NCBI RefSeq assembly: GCF_036227485.1
Contig: NZ_CP109479.1
Location: 7,378,001-7,442,000, forward strand
Reading direction: 5' to 3'
Length of the DNA stretch: 64,000 bases
From: Streptomyces sp. NBC_01451
GTDB lineage: Bacteria > Actinomycetota > Actinomycetes > Streptomycetales > Streptomycetaceae
Part shown: positions 9,143 through 18,713 of the stretch, one piece after another
Layout: every line of letters starts with the position of its first letter
Position numbering within the stretch: the first letter of the stretch is position 1
Position numbers and translations under genes: made by a program
Notes under the pieces: generated by a model
Seen by the model: only the letters and a program-made list of their open reading frames with translations
Told to the model about the DNA's origin: nothing
The model's database searches: none

Positions 9143-9159
9143 GTATCAGCCACTGATAC
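9143..9159. promoter_or_regulatory. Palindrome upstream of the his operon (candidate operator)
   Basis: GTATCAG (9143-9149) and CTGATAC (9153-9159) form a perfect 7-bp inverted repeat with a CCA spacer. It sits about 30 nt upstream of the hisD -10 hexamer, just upstream of the expected -35. It is AT-rich against its surroundings, which favours a protein-binding site over a terminator. No regulator is assigned. Confidence 0.45.
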
Positions 9160-9187
9160 GCGCGGACGGCGCCCGACCCCCGTCTGA

Positions 9188-9193
9188 GAGAAT
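9188..9193 (+). promoter_or_regulatory. Candidate -10 of leaderless hisD promoter
   Basis: GAGAAT ends 7 nt before the hisD GTG, so transcription should start at or near the start codon. No ribosome-binding site is present, in keeping with a leaderless mRNA. Confidence 0.45.
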
Positions 9194-9200
9194 TGACCGC

Positions 9201-10526
9201 GTGATCTCTCGAATCGATCTGCGCGGCGACGCCCTCCCTGAGGGTCCCGCCCTGCGCGACCTGCTGCCCCGAGCCGACTTCGACGTCTCGGCCGCCCTGG
9301 AGAAGGTGCGTCCGATCTGCGAGGCCGTTCATCATCGGGGCGACGCGGCGCTGATCGACTTCGCCGAGAAGTTCGACGGAGTCCGGCTGGAATCCGTACG
9401 CGTGCCCGCGCAGGCCCTCACCGACGCGCTGGAACAGCTCGACCCGGCCGTCCGCGCGGCCCTGGAGGAGTCCATCCGCCGCGCCCGTCTCGTCCACCGC
9501 GAGCAGCGCCGGACGACCCGCACGGCCCAGGTCGCGCCCGGCGGCTCGGTCACCGAGAAGTGGGTGCCCGTGGACCGGGTCGGGCTGTACGCGCCCGGCG
9601 GGCGGTCCGTGTATCCGTCGACCGTGGTCATGAACGTGGTTCCCGCGCAGGAGGCGGGCGTCGAGTCGATCGCCCTCGCCTCCCCGGCGCAGTCGGAGTT
9701 CGGCGGTCTGCCCCACCCGACGATCCTCGCCGCCTGCGCGCTGCTCGGCGTCGACGAGGTGTACGCGGCCGGTGGCGCGACCGCCGTCGCGATGTTCGCG
9801 TACGGCACCGAGTCCTGCGCCCCCACGAACATGGTCATGGGCCCGGGCAACATCTGGGTCGCCGCCGCCAAGCGGTACTTCGCGGGGAAGATCGGCATCG
9901 ACACCGAGGCCGGTCCCACCGAGATCGCGATCCTCGCCGACGACACCGCCGACCCGGCACACGTCGCCGCCGACCTGATCAGCCAGGCCGAGCACGACCC
10001 GCTGGCCGCCGCCGTCCTCGTCACCGACTCCGTGGCGCTCGCGGACGCGGTGGAGAAGGAGCTGGAGCCGCAGGTCGCGGCCACCAAGCACATCGAGGAC
10101 CGGATCGTCCCGGCGCTCTCCGGCCGCCAGTCCGCGATCGTGCTGGTCGACGGCATCGACGAGGGCCTGCGGGTCACCGACGCGTACGGCGCCGAGCACC
10201 TGGAGATCCAGACGGCGGACGCGGCGGCCGTCGCCGACCGGGTCAGGAACGCGGGCGCGGTCTTCGTCGGCCCCTGGGCGCCCGTCTCACTGGGCGACTA
10301 CGCGGCCGGCTCCAACCACGTGCTCCCCACCGGCGGCTGCGCCTGCCACTCCTCGGGTCTGTCCGTCCAGTCCTTCCTGCGCGGCATCCACATCGTGGAC
10401 TACACGCGCGAGGCCCTCGCCGACGTGGCGCACCACGTGGTGACGCTGGCGGAGGCGGAGGACCTGCCGGCCCACGGGGCGGCGATCAAGGCACGGTTCG
10501 ACTGGAAGGTTCCCGAGAGCAAGTGA
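9201..10526 (+). CDS. hisD: Histidinol dehydrogenase
   Basis: HisD oxidises L-histidinol to histidine in two NAD-dependent steps, the last reactions of histidine synthesis. The 441-residue protein shows the family landmarks: [45 protein letters not shown], and the catalytic Glu332-His333 in GAEHLEIQ. Length is normal. The start GTG at 9201 follows a -10-like hexamer by 7 nt and has no ribosome-binding site. The stop overlaps the hisC GTG by four bases, so hisD leads a coupled operon that runs to hisF. A perfect palindrome upstream may regulate the operon. Confidence 0.96.
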   Translation: MISRIDLRGDALPEGPALRDLLPRADFDVSAALEKVRPICEAVHHRGDAALIDFAEKFDGVRLESVRVPAQALTDALEQLDPAVRAALEESIRRARLVHREQRRTTRTAQVAPGGSVTEKWVPVDRVGLYAPGGRSVYPSTVVMNVVPAQEAGVESIALASPAQSEFGGLPHPTILAACALLGVDEVYAAGGATAVAMFAYGTESCAPTNMVMGPGNIWVAAAKRYFAGKIGIDTEAGPTEIAILADDTADPAHVAADLISQAEHDPLAAAVLVTDSVALADAVEKELEPQVAATKHIEDRIVPALSGRQSAIVLVDGIDEGLRVTDAYGAEHLEIQTADAAAVADRVRNAGAVFVGPWAPVSLGDYAAGSNHVLPTGGCACHSSGLSVQSFLRGIHIVDYTREALADVAHHVVTLAEAEDLPAHGAAIKARFDWKVPESK

Positions 10527-11632
10527 CCGGCATCGACGATCTCCCCGTACGGGACGAGCTGCGCGGCAAGTCGCCGTACGGCGCGCCCCAGCTCGACGTC
10601 CCCGTACGGCTGAACACCAACGAGAACCCCTACCCGCTGCCCGAGGCGCTCGTCGAGCGGATCGCCGAGCGGGTGCGCGAGGCGGCCCGGAACCTCAACC
10701 GCTACCCCGACCGGGACGCCGTGGAGCTGCGCACGCAGCTCGCCAGGTACCTCACCGACACCTCGGGCCACGAGGTCGGCCTCGCCAACGTCTGGGCCGC
10801 CAACGGCTCCAACGAGGTCATCCAGCAACTGCTCCAGACCTTCGGCGGGCCCGGCCGTACGGCGATCGGCTTCGAGCCGTCGTACTCCATGCACGCGCTC
10901 ATCGCGCGCGGGACGGGCACCGGCTGGATCTCCGGTCCCCGGAACGACGACTTCACGATCGATCTCGCGGCGGCCGAGCAGGCCATCGCCGAGCACCGGC
11001 CCGACGTCGTGTTCATCACCACCCCCAACAACCCCACCGGCAACGCGGTCCCGCGCGAGACCGTCCTCGCGCTGTACGAGGCCGCGCAGGCCGCCAGGCC
11101 GTCCATGGTGGTGGTCGACGAGGCGTACATCGAGTTCAGCCACGGCGACTCACTGCTGCCGCTGATCGAAGGACGGCCGAATCTCGTCGTCTCGCGGACC
11201 ATGTCGAAGGCGTTCGGCGCGGCCGGCCTGCGCCTCGGCTATCTCGCCGCGCACCCGGCCGTCGTCGACGCCGTACAGCTCGTACGACTGCCCTACCACC
11301 TGTCGGCCGTGGCACAGGCGACCGCCCTGGCCGCCCTGGAGCACACCGACACACTGCTCGGTTACGTCGAGCAGCTGAAGGCCGAGCGGGACCGGCTGGT
11401 CACCGAACTGCGCGCCATCGGGTTCGACGTCACCGAGTCCGACGCCAACTTCGTGCAGTTCGGCACCTTCGCGGACTCCCACACGGCCTGGCAGAAGATC
11501 CTCGACCAGGGTGTCCTGGTGAGGGACAACGGCGTCCCGGGTTGGCTGCGGGTCAGCGCCGGAACCCCCGCCGAAAACGACGCGTTCCTCGACGCGGTAC
11601 GTGAACTGAAGAAAGAGCAGGACGAGTCATGA
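10523..11632 (+). CDS. hisC: Histidinol-phosphate aminotransferase
   Basis: HisC transfers the amino group from glutamate to imidazole-acetol phosphate using PLP. The 369-residue fold-type I aminotransferase has [11 protein letters not shown] at the N-terminus, the NNPTGN motif, [10 protein letters not shown] with the PLP-interacting Asp and Tyr, and the Schiff-base lysine Lys229 in [20 protein letters not shown] 10523 overlaps the hisD stop (GTGA), and the stop overlaps the hisB ATG (ATGA), so both junctions are translationally coupled. Confidence 0.95.
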   Translation: MTGIDDLPVRDELRGKSPYGAPQLDVPVRLNTNENPYPLPEALVERIAERVREAARNLNRYPDRDAVELRTQLARYLTDTSGHEVGLANVWAANGSNEVIQQLLQTFGGPGRTAIGFEPSYSMHALIARGTGTGWISGPRNDDFTIDLAAAEQAIAEHRPDVVFITTPNNPTGNAVPRETVLALYEAAQAARPSMVVVDEAYIEFSHGDSLLPLIEGRPNLVVSRTMSKAFGAAGLRLGYLAAHPAVVDAVQLVRLPYHLSAVAQATALAALEHTDTLLGYVEQLKAERDRLVTELRAIGFDVTESDANFVQFGTFADSHTAWQKILDQGVLVRDNGVPGWLRVSAGTPAENDAFLDAVRELKKEQDES

Positions 11633-12222
11633 GCCGCGTCGGACGCGTGGAGCGCACCACCAAGGAGACGTCGGTCCTCGTCGAGATCGATCTCGACGGC
11701 ACCGGCAAGGTCGAGGTGTCGACGGGCGTCGGCTTCTACGACCACATGCTCGACCAGCTCGGCCGGCACGGTCTGTTCGACCTGACGGTGAAGACCGAGG
11801 GCGACCTGCACATCGACTCGCACCACACCATCGAGGACACCGCCCTCGCCCTCGGTGCCGCCTTCAAGCAGGCGCTCGGCGACAAGGTGGGGATCTACCG
11901 CTTCGGCAACTGCACGGTCCCCCTGGACGAGTCCCTCGCCCAGGTGACGGTGGACCTGTCCGGCCGCCCGTACCTCGTGCACACCGAGCCCGAGAAGATG
12001 GCGCCGATGATCGGCGAGTACGACACCACGATGACCCGGCACATCCTGGAGTCCTTCGTCGCCCAGGCCCAGATCGCGCTGCACGTGCACGTGCCCTACG
12101 GTCGCAACGCGCACCACATCGTGGAGTGCCAGTTCAAGGCCCTCGCGCGGGCGCTGCGCTACGCCTCCGAGCGTGACCCGCGCGCGGCGGGCATCCTCCC
12201 CTCCACGAAGGGCGCCCTGTAA
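11629..12222 (+). CDS. hisB: Imidazoleglycerol-phosphate dehydratase
   Basis: HisB dehydrates imidazoleglycerol phosphate. This is the monofunctional 197-residue form without the histidinol-phosphatase domain found in enterobacteria. Metal-binding His-rich motifs DSHHTIEDT and NAHHIVEC are both present, as are [14 protein letters not shown] near the N-terminus and DLSGRPYL mid-protein. The start ATG overlaps the hisC stop. The phosphatase step must be supplied elsewhere; no candidate is in this window. Confidence 0.96.
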   Translation: MSRVGRVERTTKETSVLVEIDLDGTGKVEVSTGVGFYDHMLDQLGRHGLFDLTVKTEGDLHIDSHHTIEDTALALGAAFKQALGDKVGIYRFGNCTVPLDESLAQVTVDLSGRPYLVHTEPEKMAPMIGEYDTTMTRHILESFVAQAQIALHVHVPYGRNAHHIVECQFKALARALRYASERDPRAAGILPSTKGAL

Positions 12223-12225
12223 GCC

Positions 12226-12390
12226 ATGAGCGGCCTCTCCACCGTCCTGATCGTCGTCGGACTCTTCCTGCTCGGCGGGATCTACTCCTTCGTCAAGCAG
12301 AAGATGCCGATGAGCCTCATCGTGCTGCTCTCGATCGGCGCCGCGATGTGTCTGGTCGCCGGCGTCATGAGGCTGGAGGTATGGAATTGA
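12226..12390 (+). CDS. Small membrane protein embedded in the his operon, 54 aa
   Basis: The ATG lies three bases after the hisB stop, and the frame ends at TGA 12388-12390, overlapping the start of hisH. The product has two hydrophobic segments, [18 protein letters not shown] and [20 protein letters not shown], separated by KQKMP, so it should form a two-helix hairpin with a short polar turn. Codon use is that of a normal Streptomyces gene (G or C in third positions almost throughout). Its position in the coupled chain implies co-expression with histidine enzymes. Function is unknown. Confidence 0.72.
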   Translation: MSGLSTVLIVVGLFLLGGIYSFVKQKMPMSLIVLLSIGAAMCLVAGVMRLEVWN

Positions 12391-13037
12391 GTGCGTCGAA
12401 CGCATCCAAGAAGGTCGTCGTCTTCGACTACGGCTTCGGGAACGTCCGGTCCGCCGAACGCGCTCTCGCGCGCGCGGGTGCCGACGTCGAGATAACGCGT
12501 GACTTCGACACGGCCATGAACGCGGACGGGCTGCTCGTGCCGGGCGTCGGCGCCTTCGCCGCCTGTATGCGGGGCCTCAAGGAGGCGCGCGGCGACTGGA
12601 TCGTCGGGCGCCGGCTGTCCGGCGGGCGTCCCGTGCTGGGCATCTGCGTGGGCATGCAGATCCTCTTCGCGCGCGGTATCGAGCACGGCGTCGAGACCGA
12701 GGGCCTCGACGAGTGGCCCGGCTCCGTCGAGCCCCTCCAGGCCGACATCGTGCCCCACATGGGCTGGAACACCGTCGAGGCCCCCGCGGACTCCCAGCTC
12801 TTCGCGGGCCTTGACGCCGACGCGCGCTTCTACTTCGTCCACTCGTACGCCGTCCACGACTGGTCCCTGGAGACCGTGAACCCGTTGATGCGTGCCCCCA
12901 AGGTCACCTGGTCGACGCACGGCAAGCCCTTCGTGGCGGCCGTCGAGAACGGCGCCCTGTGGGCCACCCAGTTCCACCCCGAGAAGTCCGGCGACGCCGG
13001 AGCGCAGCTGCTGAACAACTGGATCGGAACCCTCTGA
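12381..13037 (+). CDS. hisH: Imidazole glycerol phosphate synthase, glutaminase subunit
   Basis: HisH is the class I glutamine amidotransferase that feeds ammonia to HisF. The nucleophile Cys89 lies in LGICVGMQ, and the triad is completed by His199 and Glu201 in QFHPEKS. The protein has 218 residues when started at ATG 12381, where GGAGG lies only 2-3 nt upstream; an in-frame TTG at 12387 has better Shine-Dalgarno spacing and is an alternative. The start overlaps the small membrane ORF, and the stop shares one base with the priA ATG. Confidence 0.95.
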   Translation: MELSASNASKKVVVFDYGFGNVRSAERALARAGADVEITRDFDTAMNADGLLVPGVGAFAACMRGLKEARGDWIVGRRLSGGRPVLGICVGMQILFARGIEHGVETEGLDEWPGSVEPLQADIVPHMGWNTVEAPADSQLFAGLDADARFYFVHSYAVHDWSLETVNPLMRAPKVTWSTHGKPFVAAVENGALWATQFHPEKSGDAGAQLLNNWIGTL

Positions 13038-13777
13038 TGCCCTCGCTCTCTTCCGCGAAGCTCGAACTCCTCCCCGCCGTCGACGTCCGCGACGGCCAGG
13101 CCGTCCGCCTCGTGCACGGCGAGTCCGGTACGGAGACCTCGTACGGCTCCCCCCTGGAGGCCGCCCTCGCCTGGCAGCGCTCCGGCGCCGAGTGGCTGCA
13201 CCTGGTCGACCTGGACGCCGCCTTCGGCACCGGTGACAACCGCAAGCTGATCGCCGAGGTCGCCGGCGCGATGGACATCAAGGTGGAGCTGTCCGGCGGC
13301 ATCAGGGACGACGACACGCTGGCCGCGGCCCTCGCCACCGGCTGCACCCGGGTGAACCTCGGCACGGCAGCCCTGGAGACCCCCGAGTGGGTCGCCAAGG
13401 TCATCGCCGAGCACGGCGACAAGATCGCGGTAGGTCTGGACGTCCGCGGAACCACCCTGCGTGGACGCGGCTGGACCCGGGACGGCGGCGACCTCTACGA
13501 GACGCTGGAGCGCCTCAACTCCGAGGGCTGCGCCCGGTATGTCGTGACCGACATCGCCAAGGACGGCACCCTCCAGGGCCCGAACCTGGAGCTGTTGAGG
13601 AACGTCTGTGCGGCGACCGACCGGCCCGTCGTGGCCTCCGGCGGCGTCTCGTCCCTGGACGACCTGCGGGCGATCGCCGAGCTGGTACCTCTCGGTGTCG
13701 AGGGCTCCATCGTCGGGAAGGCCCTGTACGCGAAGGCGTTCACCCTGGAAGAGGCCTTGGAGGCGGTGGCCAAGTGA
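13037..13777 (+). CDS. priA: Bifunctional HisA/TrpF isomerase PriA
   Basis: This (beta-alpha)8 isomerase acts on ProFAR in histidine synthesis and, in Streptomyces and mycobacteria, also on phosphoribosylanthranilate in tryptophan synthesis. Asp16 (PAVDVRDG) and Asp135 (VGLDVRG) are the catalytic pair, and [14 protein letters not shown] carries the third Asp typical of PriA. The sequence is HisA-like, but no trpF exists beside the trp genes in this window, which fits the established PriA model. It has 246 residues and is coupled on both sides (1-bp overlap with hisH, GTGA overlap with ridA). Confidence 0.93.
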   Translation: MPSLSSAKLELLPAVDVRDGQAVRLVHGESGTETSYGSPLEAALAWQRSGAEWLHLVDLDAAFGTGDNRKLIAEVAGAMDIKVELSGGIRDDDTLAAALATGCTRVNLGTAALETPEWVAKVIAEHGDKIAVGLDVRGTTLRGRGWTRDGGDLYETLERLNSEGCARYVVTDIAKDGTLQGPNLELLRNVCAATDRPVVASGGVSSLDDLRAIAELVPLGVEGSIVGKALYAKAFTLEEALEAVAK

Positions 13778-14172
13778 GCGACGTACGGCGTGTCACGACC
13801 GGTGCGCCCTGGGAGGACACCTTCGGGTACTCCCGCGCGGTGGAGCTGCCGAACGGCCTGGTGCTGGTCTCCGGCTGCACCTCGATCGTGGACGGCGAGA
13901 TCGCCGGCGGCGGTCCCTACGAGCAGGCGGTGAACGCCTTCAAGGTCGCCTTCGCGGCGCTGGAGCAGCTGGGGCTCGGCCGCGACGACGTCGTGCGCAC
14001 GCGCATGTACATCACCCACGCGCGGGACGTGGACGACGTCGGACGCGCCCACAAGGAGCTGTTCGACTCCGTCCGGCCCGCCGCATCCATGATCATCGTC
14101 GCCGGCCTCGTGGACCCCAGTCTGGTCGTCGAGGTCGAGGTGGAGGCGTTCCGAGGGGTGTCCGCAGCATGA
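13774..14172 (+). CDS. RidA/YjgF-family protein lacking the catalytic Arg
   Basis: The 132-residue protein is a RidA fold: [12 protein letters not shown] near the N-terminus, [21 protein letters not shown], and the C-terminal VVEVEVEAF strand. Canonical RidA hydrolyses 2-aminoacrylate and related imines using an Arg in a P-x-R-S segment. The matching segment here is RPAASMI, so the Arg is replaced by Ala. It is therefore unlikely to be an imine deaminase and resembles the non-catalytic Rid subgroups. It is coupled by 4-bp overlaps to both priA and hisF, so it is an integral part of the his operon. Confidence 0.85.
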   Translation: MSDVRRVTTGAPWEDTFGYSRAVELPNGLVLVSGCTSIVDGEIAGGGPYEQAVNAFKVAFAALEQLGLGRDDVVRTRMYITHARDVDDVGRAHKELFDSVRPAASMIIVAGLVDPSLVVEVEVEAFRGVSAA

Positions 14173-14924
14173 CCCTTGCCGTACGAGTCATCCCCTGCCT
14201 GGACGTGGACAACGGCCGTGTCGTCAAGGGCGTCAACTTCCAGAACCTGCGCGACGCGGGCGACCCCGTCGAGATGGCCAAGGTGTACGACACCGAGGGC
14301 GCCGACGAACTGACGTTCCTGGACATCACCGCCTCCTCCGGCAACCGCGAGACCACCTACGACGTGGTGCGCCGCACCGCCGAGCAGGTGTTCATCCCGC
14401 TGACCGTGGGCGGCGGGGTGCGCGCGGCCGAGGACGTCGACAAGCTGCTGCGCGCCGGTGCCGACAAGGTGGGCGTCAACACGGCCGCCATCGCGCGTCC
14501 CGATCTGATCCGCGAGATCGCCGAGCGGTTCGGCCGCCAGGTGCTGGTGCTGTCCGTGGACGCCCGCCGCACCGAGTCCGGCTCCTTCGAGGTCACCACC
14601 CACGGCGGCCGGCGCGGCACCGGCATCGACGCGGTCGAGTGGGCCCACCAGGCCGCCGAACTGGGCGCCGGCGAGATCCTGCTCAACTCGATGGACGCGG
14701 ACGGCACGAAGGACGGCTACGACATCGAGATGATCGAGGCCGTACGCAAGCACGTGCGCGTGCCGCTGATCGCCAGCGGGGGAGCGGGCCGCCTTGCCGA
14801 CTTCGCGCCGGCCGTCGCGGCGGGCGCGGATGCGGTCCTCGCCGCCTCCGTCTTCCACTTCGGGGATCTGCGGATCGGGCAGGTGAAGGGGGCGCTGCGC
14901 GCGGCCGGGCATCCTGTTCGCTGA
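14169..14924 (+). CDS. hisF: Imidazole glycerol phosphate synthase, cyclase subunit
   Basis: HisF is the TIM-barrel cyclase that, with HisH, makes imidazoleglycerol phosphate and AICAR. The catalytic Asp12 ([14 protein letters not shown]) and Asp131 (LSVDARR) are present, with phosphate-binding GGG and SGGAG loops. The 251-residue length is normal. The ATG overlaps the ridA stop by four bases. It is the last gene of the hisD-hisF chain; a strong hairpin within a Streptomyces repeat element follows. Confidence 0.96.
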   Translation: MTLAVRVIPCLDVDNGRVVKGVNFQNLRDAGDPVEMAKVYDTEGADELTFLDITASSGNRETTYDVVRRTAEQVFIPLTVGGGVRAAEDVDKLLRAGADKVGVNTAAIARPDLIREIAERFGRQVLVLSVDARRTESGSFEVTTHGGRRGTGIDAVEWAHQAAELGAGEILLNSMDADGTKDGYDIEMIEAVRKHVRVPLIASGGAGRLADFAPAVAAGADAVLAASVFHFGDLRIGQVKGALRAAGHPVR

Positions 14925-14937
14925 CACGCGGTTCTTT

Positions 14938-15005
14938 GGCCGCGGGTCCGGTGGGGCTGGTCGAGCAGTTCCCCGCGCCCCTGTCGGGGGCGCGGGGCGC
15001 CCCCG
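14938..15005 (+). repeat. Intergenic repeat (family A) with terminator hairpin
   Basis: The element ends with CAGTTCCCCGCGCCCCT followed by a perfect 11-bp stem (14971-14981 with 14987-14997). It lies between convergent hisF and the TIGR03085 gene. A close relative lies at 20752-20806 and a diverged one at 18483-18545. It probably ends transcription in both directions. Confidence 0.65.
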
Positions 15006-15007
15006 AC

Positions 15008-15643
15008 CTAGATCCCCAGCTGCTTCGACTCGTGCAGCTTGGCGATCGCGTCCTTGTCGCCGTCCAGCTCCACGTCGGCGACCTCCTGGCGGCCGTACAG
15101 GAACAGCAGCAGTTCGGACGGTTCGCCGGTCACCGTGACCACCGGGGTGCCGCGGTGGGCGACCGCCGTCTGGCCGTCCGGGCGGCGCAGCACCAGGCCC
15201 GTCGCCGCGCCCCGGCCCGTCAGCCGGGCGGTGCGCTCCAACCGGGACCACAGGGCGTCCTGGAAGACCGGGTCCAGCTCGCGGGGCGTCCAGTCGGGCC
15301 GCGCCCGGCGGACGTCCTCCGTGTGGACGTAGAACTCCACGATGTTCGACGCCTCGTCCACCTGCTTGAGGGAGAACGGCGAGAAACGCGGCGGGCCGGT
15401 GCGGATCAGCTGGATCAGCTCGTCGTACGGCTTGTCGGCGAACTCCGCCATCACCCGGTCGAGACGGGAGCCGAGCTGCTTGATCAGCAGTCCGCCGGCG
15501 GCGTCCGGGCGGCGCTCGCGCACCACCACGTGCGCGGCGAGATCACGGGTCTGCCAGCCCTCGCACAGAGTCGGGGCGTCGGGGCCCTCGGTCTCCAACA
15601 GGTCGGCGAGAAGAAGTCGTTCACGCTTCGCGTAGGTAGACAT
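15008..15643 (-). CDS. TIGR03085-family metal-binding protein, 211 aa
   Basis: The protein belongs to the DinB/mycothiol-dependent maleylpyruvate isomerase-like fold. [20 protein letters not shown] carries His38, and [13 protein letters not shown] carries a conserved His; together these form the expected metal site. The C-terminal domain has [19 protein letters not shown], typical of the family. Related proteins use mycothiol, the actinobacterial thiol, but the reaction of this subgroup is not known. The ATG at 15643 begins MSTYAKRER. The gene runs opposite to its neighbours and interrupts the his gene series. Confidence 0.75.
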   Translation of the reverse strand: MSTYAKRERLLLADLLETEGPDAPTLCEGWQTRDLAAHVVVRERRPDAAGGLLIKQLGSRLDRVMAEFADKPYDELIQLIRTGPPRFSPFSLKQVDEASNIVEFYVHTEDVRRARPDWTPRELDPVFQDALWSRLERTARLTGRGAATGLVLRRPDGQTAVAHRGTPVVTVTGEPSELLLFLYGRQEVADVELDGDKDAIAKLHESKQLGI

Positions 15644-15813
15644 GCCAGCAAGCGTACGACTGTCCCCACGGTCCGCCCACCCGTCGCCCGGCCACGACCC
15701 CTCACCGGGGCTCCCCCAGTGCCTCAAAGGCCGGGGGGACCCCCACCGCGCCGCCCCTATCCACTCCATGGACATCTGCGGGCCGTGTCAGTGGGGCGCG
15801 GCACAATGGCCCC

Positions 15814-16239
15814 ATGACCAGCAGCACGCCCCCGCCCAGCAGGACCGGCGGCCCCAGCCCCCTGGCCCCGGAGATCGCCGCGCGTCTCAAGCGCGGCCCC
15901 GACGGGCTCGTCCCCGCCGTCGCCCAGCAGTACGACACCGGTGAGGTGCTCATGCTCGGCTGGATGGACGACGAGGCGCTGCACCGCACCCTGACCACCG
16001 GCCGCTGCACCTACTGGTCGCGCAGCCGCCAGGAGTACTGGGTCAAGGGCGACACCTCCGGCCACGTCCAGCACGTGAAGTCCGTCGCCCTCGACTGCGA
16101 CGCCGACACCGTGCTCGTCAAGGTCGACCAGGTGGGCGCCGCCTGCCACACCGGCGCGCGGAACTGCTTCGACGCGGACATCCTGCTCGACGTGTCGTTC
16201 GAGGACGCCGATTCCGGTGTACTCCCGCAGGGTCAGTAA
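15814..16239 (+). CDS. hisI: Phosphoribosyl-AMP cyclohydrolase
   Basis: HisI opens the adenine ring of phosphoribosyl-AMP, step three of histidine synthesis. This is the monofunctional cyclohydrolase (141 residues) without the HisE domain. Metal-binding residues lie in [10 protein letters not shown] and in [10 protein letters not shown], and [17 protein letters not shown] is a family landmark. CACAAT at 15802-15807 lies 6 nt before the ATG, so the gene appears leaderless. trpE begins 11 nt after its stop, so the unit joins the histidine and tryptophan pathways. hisE is not in the window. Confidence 0.95.
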   Translation: MTSSTPPPSRTGGPSPLAPEIAARLKRGPDGLVPAVAQQYDTGEVLMLGWMDDEALHRTLTTGRCTYWSRSRQEYWVKGDTSGHVQHVKSVALDCDADTVLVKVDQVGAACHTGARNCFDADILLDVSFEDADSGVLPQGQ

Positions 16240-16250
16240 GGTCAGCCGCC

Positions 16251-17729
16251 ATGGACCTCGAGACCTTCCGCAAGCTGGCCACCGACCGGCGCGTCATCCC
16301 CGTCACCCGCAAGCTCCTCGCCGACGGCGACACCCCGGTCGCGCTCTACCGCAAGCTCGCCGCCGAACGCCCCGGCACCTTCCTGCTGGAGTCCGCCGAG
16401 AACGGTCTCTCCTGGTCCCGCTACTCCTTCGTCGGGGTCCGCTCCAGCGCCACCCTCACGGCCCGCGACGGCGAGGCCCACTGGCTCGGCACCCCGCCCG
16501 TGGGCGTGCCTGCCGCCGGTGACCCGCTCGCCGCCCTGCGCGCCACCATCGAGACCCTCCACACCCCCCACCAGGAGGGCCTGCCGCCCTTCACCGGCGG
16601 CATGGTCGGCTACCTCGGCTACGACATCGTGCGCCGCCTGGAGAAGATCGGTCCCGGTGAGCGCGACGACCTCAAGCTGCCCGAGCTGACCATGCTGCTC
16701 ACCAGCGACCTGGCCGTCATGGACCACTGGGAGGGCTCGGTCCTGCTGATCGCCAACGCGATCAACCACAACGACCTCGACACCGGCGTCGACGAGGCCC
16801 ACGCGGACGCCGTGGCCCGCCTCGACGCCATGCAGGCCGACCTCTCGCGCGCGGTCTCCCAGCCGCCCGCGGCGCTCCCGCCCTCCGAACTCCCCGAGTA
16901 CACGGCCCTGTGGGGCGGCCCCGACTACCAGGTGGCCGTCGAGGACATCAAGGAGCGCATCCGGGCCGGGGAAGCCTTCCAGGTCGTCCCCTCCCAGCGC
17001 TTCGAAACGCCGTGCACGGCAAGCGCGCTCGACGTCTACCGGGTGCTGCGCGCCACCAACCCGTCCCCGTACATGTACCTGTTCCGTTTCGACGGGTTCG
17101 ACGTCGTCGGCTCGTCCCCCGAGGCCCTCGTCAAGGTCGAGGACGGGCGCGCCATGGTCCACCCCATCGCGGGCACCCGGCACCGCGGGGCGACCCCGCA
17201 GGAGGACCAGGCCCTCGCCGAGGAACTGCTCGCCGACCCCAAGGAGCGCGCCGAGCACCTCATGCTCGTCGACCTCGGGCGCAACGACCTCGGCCGGGTC
17301 TGCGAGCCGGGCTCCGTCGAGGTCGTCGACTTCATGTCCGTCGAGCGGTACTCGCACGTCATGCACATCGTCTCGACCGTCACCGGCCGCGTGGCGTCCG
17401 GCCGCACCGCCTTCGACGTCCTGACGGCCTGCTTCCCGGCCGGCACGCTCTCCGGGGCGCCCAAGCCGCGCGCGATGCAGATCATCGACGAACTGGAGCC
17501 GTCCAGGCGGGGGTTGTACGGCGGCGCCGTCGGCTACCTCGACTTCGCGGGCGACTCCGACACCGCCATCGCCATCCGCACGGCCCTCCTGCGCGACGGC
17601 ACGGCGTACGTCCAGGCGGGCGCCGGTGTCGTCGCCGACTCCGACCCGGTCGCGGAGGACAACGAGTGCCGCAACAAGGCGGCGGCGGTCCTGCGCGCCG
17701 TCCACACGGCGAACCGGCTCGGACAGTAG
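16251..17729 (+). CDS. trpE: Anthranilate synthase component I
   Basis: TrpE converts chorismate to anthranilate with ammonia from TrpG. The 492-residue protein has the tryptophan feedback motif LLES at 45-48, the chorismate-binding core PHPIAGTR-like [21 protein letters not shown], and [19 protein letters not shown]. Length is normal for the single-subunit form, and no TrpG is fused or adjacent. It follows hisI by 11 nt with AAGG upstream of the ATG, so it is probably co-transcribed. I saw no Trp-rich leader peptide before it. A perfect hairpin terminator lies about 30 nt after the stop. Confidence 0.95.
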   Translation: MDLETFRKLATDRRVIPVTRKLLADGDTPVALYRKLAAERPGTFLLESAENGLSWSRYSFVGVRSSATLTARDGEAHWLGTPPVGVPAAGDPLAALRATIETLHTPHQEGLPPFTGGMVGYLGYDIVRRLEKIGPGERDDLKLPELTMLLTSDLAVMDHWEGSVLLIANAINHNDLDTGVDEAHADAVARLDAMQADLSRAVSQPPAALPPSELPEYTALWGGPDYQVAVEDIKERIRAGEAFQVVPSQRFETPCTASALDVYRVLRATNPSPYMYLFRFDGFDVVGSSPEALVKVEDGRAMVHPIAGTRHRGATPQEDQALAEELLADPKERAEHLMLVDLGRNDLGRVCEPGSVEVVDFMSVERYSHVMHIVSTVTGRVASGRTAFDVLTACFPAGTLSGAPKPRAMQIIDELEPSRRGLYGGAVGYLDFAGDSDTAIAIRTALLRDGTAYVQAGAGVVADSDPVAEDNECRNKAAAVLRAVHTANRLGQ

Positions 17730-17758
17730 GGCGTTCCCCGCGAATGGGGCGCTTCTCA

Positions 17759-17792
17759 CTGAACCCCGGGTGACGCTTCGCCCGGGGTTCAG
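17759..17792 (+). terminator. Terminator after trpE
   Basis: A perfect 12-bp stem (17759-17770 with 17781-17792) encloses a 10-nt loop, 29 nt after the trpE stop. The next gene has its own leaderless promoter hexamer immediately downstream. Confidence 0.75.
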
Positions 17793-17807
17793 GCGATAGT
17801 GGGGTAC

Positions 17808-18446
17808 GTGACTGCCGTACCCGTACCTTCCCCCCGTTCCGAAGCCCCCCTTCCCGGCCGGGCCGGCCGGCTCAGCCTCGCCGTCGCCCTGCTGGCCGGT
17901 GCGCTCGGCGCGGCCGTCGCGCTGCTCGCCACCCGGCAACGCTGGTCCGAGGGCACCACGACGGTGGCCGGCGGCGACTTCCCGCTGACCGCCAGCGGCA
18001 GCGACGTCACGGGCGTGCCCGCGGCCCTCGCCATAGTGGGCCTCGCCGCGCTCGTCGCCGTCTTCGCCGTCCGCCGCTCCGGGCGCCTCCTGGTCGCCGC
18101 CCTGCTCGCGCTCTCCGGCGCCGGTACGGTCGCGGCGGCCGTCCTCGGCGCCTCCGACAGCTCCGCGCTCGACGAGAAGGCCGCCCGGGCCACCGGCGAC
18201 ACCGCCGCCACCGTGAGCACCCTCAGCCACACCGCCTGGCCGTACGCCGCCGCGGTCGGCGGCGCGCTGATCCTCCTCGCCGGACTCCTCGCCCTGCGCT
18301 ACGGCCGTCTGTGGCCCGCCATGTCCGGCCGTTACGAGCGTGGTGGCGCCGCCCGGCCACGCCCCCGGGCGAGGGCCGCCGACCCCGACCGGCCCGAGGA
18401 GATCTGGAAGGCCCTCGACCGGGGCGAGGACCCCACGGGGGCGTAG
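17808..18446 (+). CDS. TIGR02234-type membrane protein linked to trp genes, 212 aa
   Basis: There are four hydrophobic segments (for example LAVALLAGALGAAVALLA and AAAVGGALILLAGLLAL) and a basic, disordered C-terminal tail ending in EEIWKALDRGEDPTGA. RQRWSEGTTTVAGGDFPLTASGSDVTGVPAAL between segments 1 and 2 is the typical family core. The family is known in actinobacteria for lying between trpE and trpC; its function is unknown. GTG 17808 is set by GATAGT at 17795-17800, 7 nt upstream, which implies a leaderless transcript. Confidence 0.8.
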   Translation: MTAVPVPSPRSEAPLPGRAGRLSLAVALLAGALGAAVALLATRQRWSEGTTTVAGGDFPLTASGSDVTGVPAALAIVGLAALVAVFAVRRSGRLLVAALLALSGAGTVAAAVLGASDSSALDEKAARATGDTAATVSTLSHTAWPYAAAVGGALILLAGLLALRYGRLWPAMSGRYERGGAARPRPRARAADPDRPEEIWKALDRGEDPTGA

Positions 18447-18482
18447 CGCTCCGCCGGAAGGGCGGTGCGCCGTCCGCGGGCC

Positions 18483-18545
18483 CGTCCTGGCCGGTCGCGC
18501 CCACGCGGCGGAGCCGCGGACATGCGCGGCCCCGCGCCCCTGCCG
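18483..18545 (+). repeat. Intergenic repeat (diverged family A copy)
   Basis: The spacer after the TIGR02234 gene holds CCTGGCCGGTCGCGC, then an inserted CACGCGGCGGAGCCGCGG-type palindrome, then GCCCCGCGCCCCTGCCGGG. The outer parts match the element at 20752-20806. Nothing else gene-like is visible in 18447-18713 except the promoter region of the next gene. Confidence 0.5.
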
Positions 18546-18713
18546 GGCGGTGCCGCCTGCGCCGGGCTCGCTCAGCCCCGGAGCGACTCGCTGTGTTGAC
18601 CCCGGGCATACCCCACGCGTGCGCGTGCGTGACAATGGGCGACGAGCGTCCGGCTCACCACGTACTGCATTCACCAACTCAGCAACCAGCAACTCAGCAA
18701 CGAGGAGCAAGTC

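Noticed and set aside
8940..9200. T-box or other riboswitch before hisD
   Set aside because: The predicted transcript starts at the GTG, leaving no leader RNA, and no T-box or stem series was seen.
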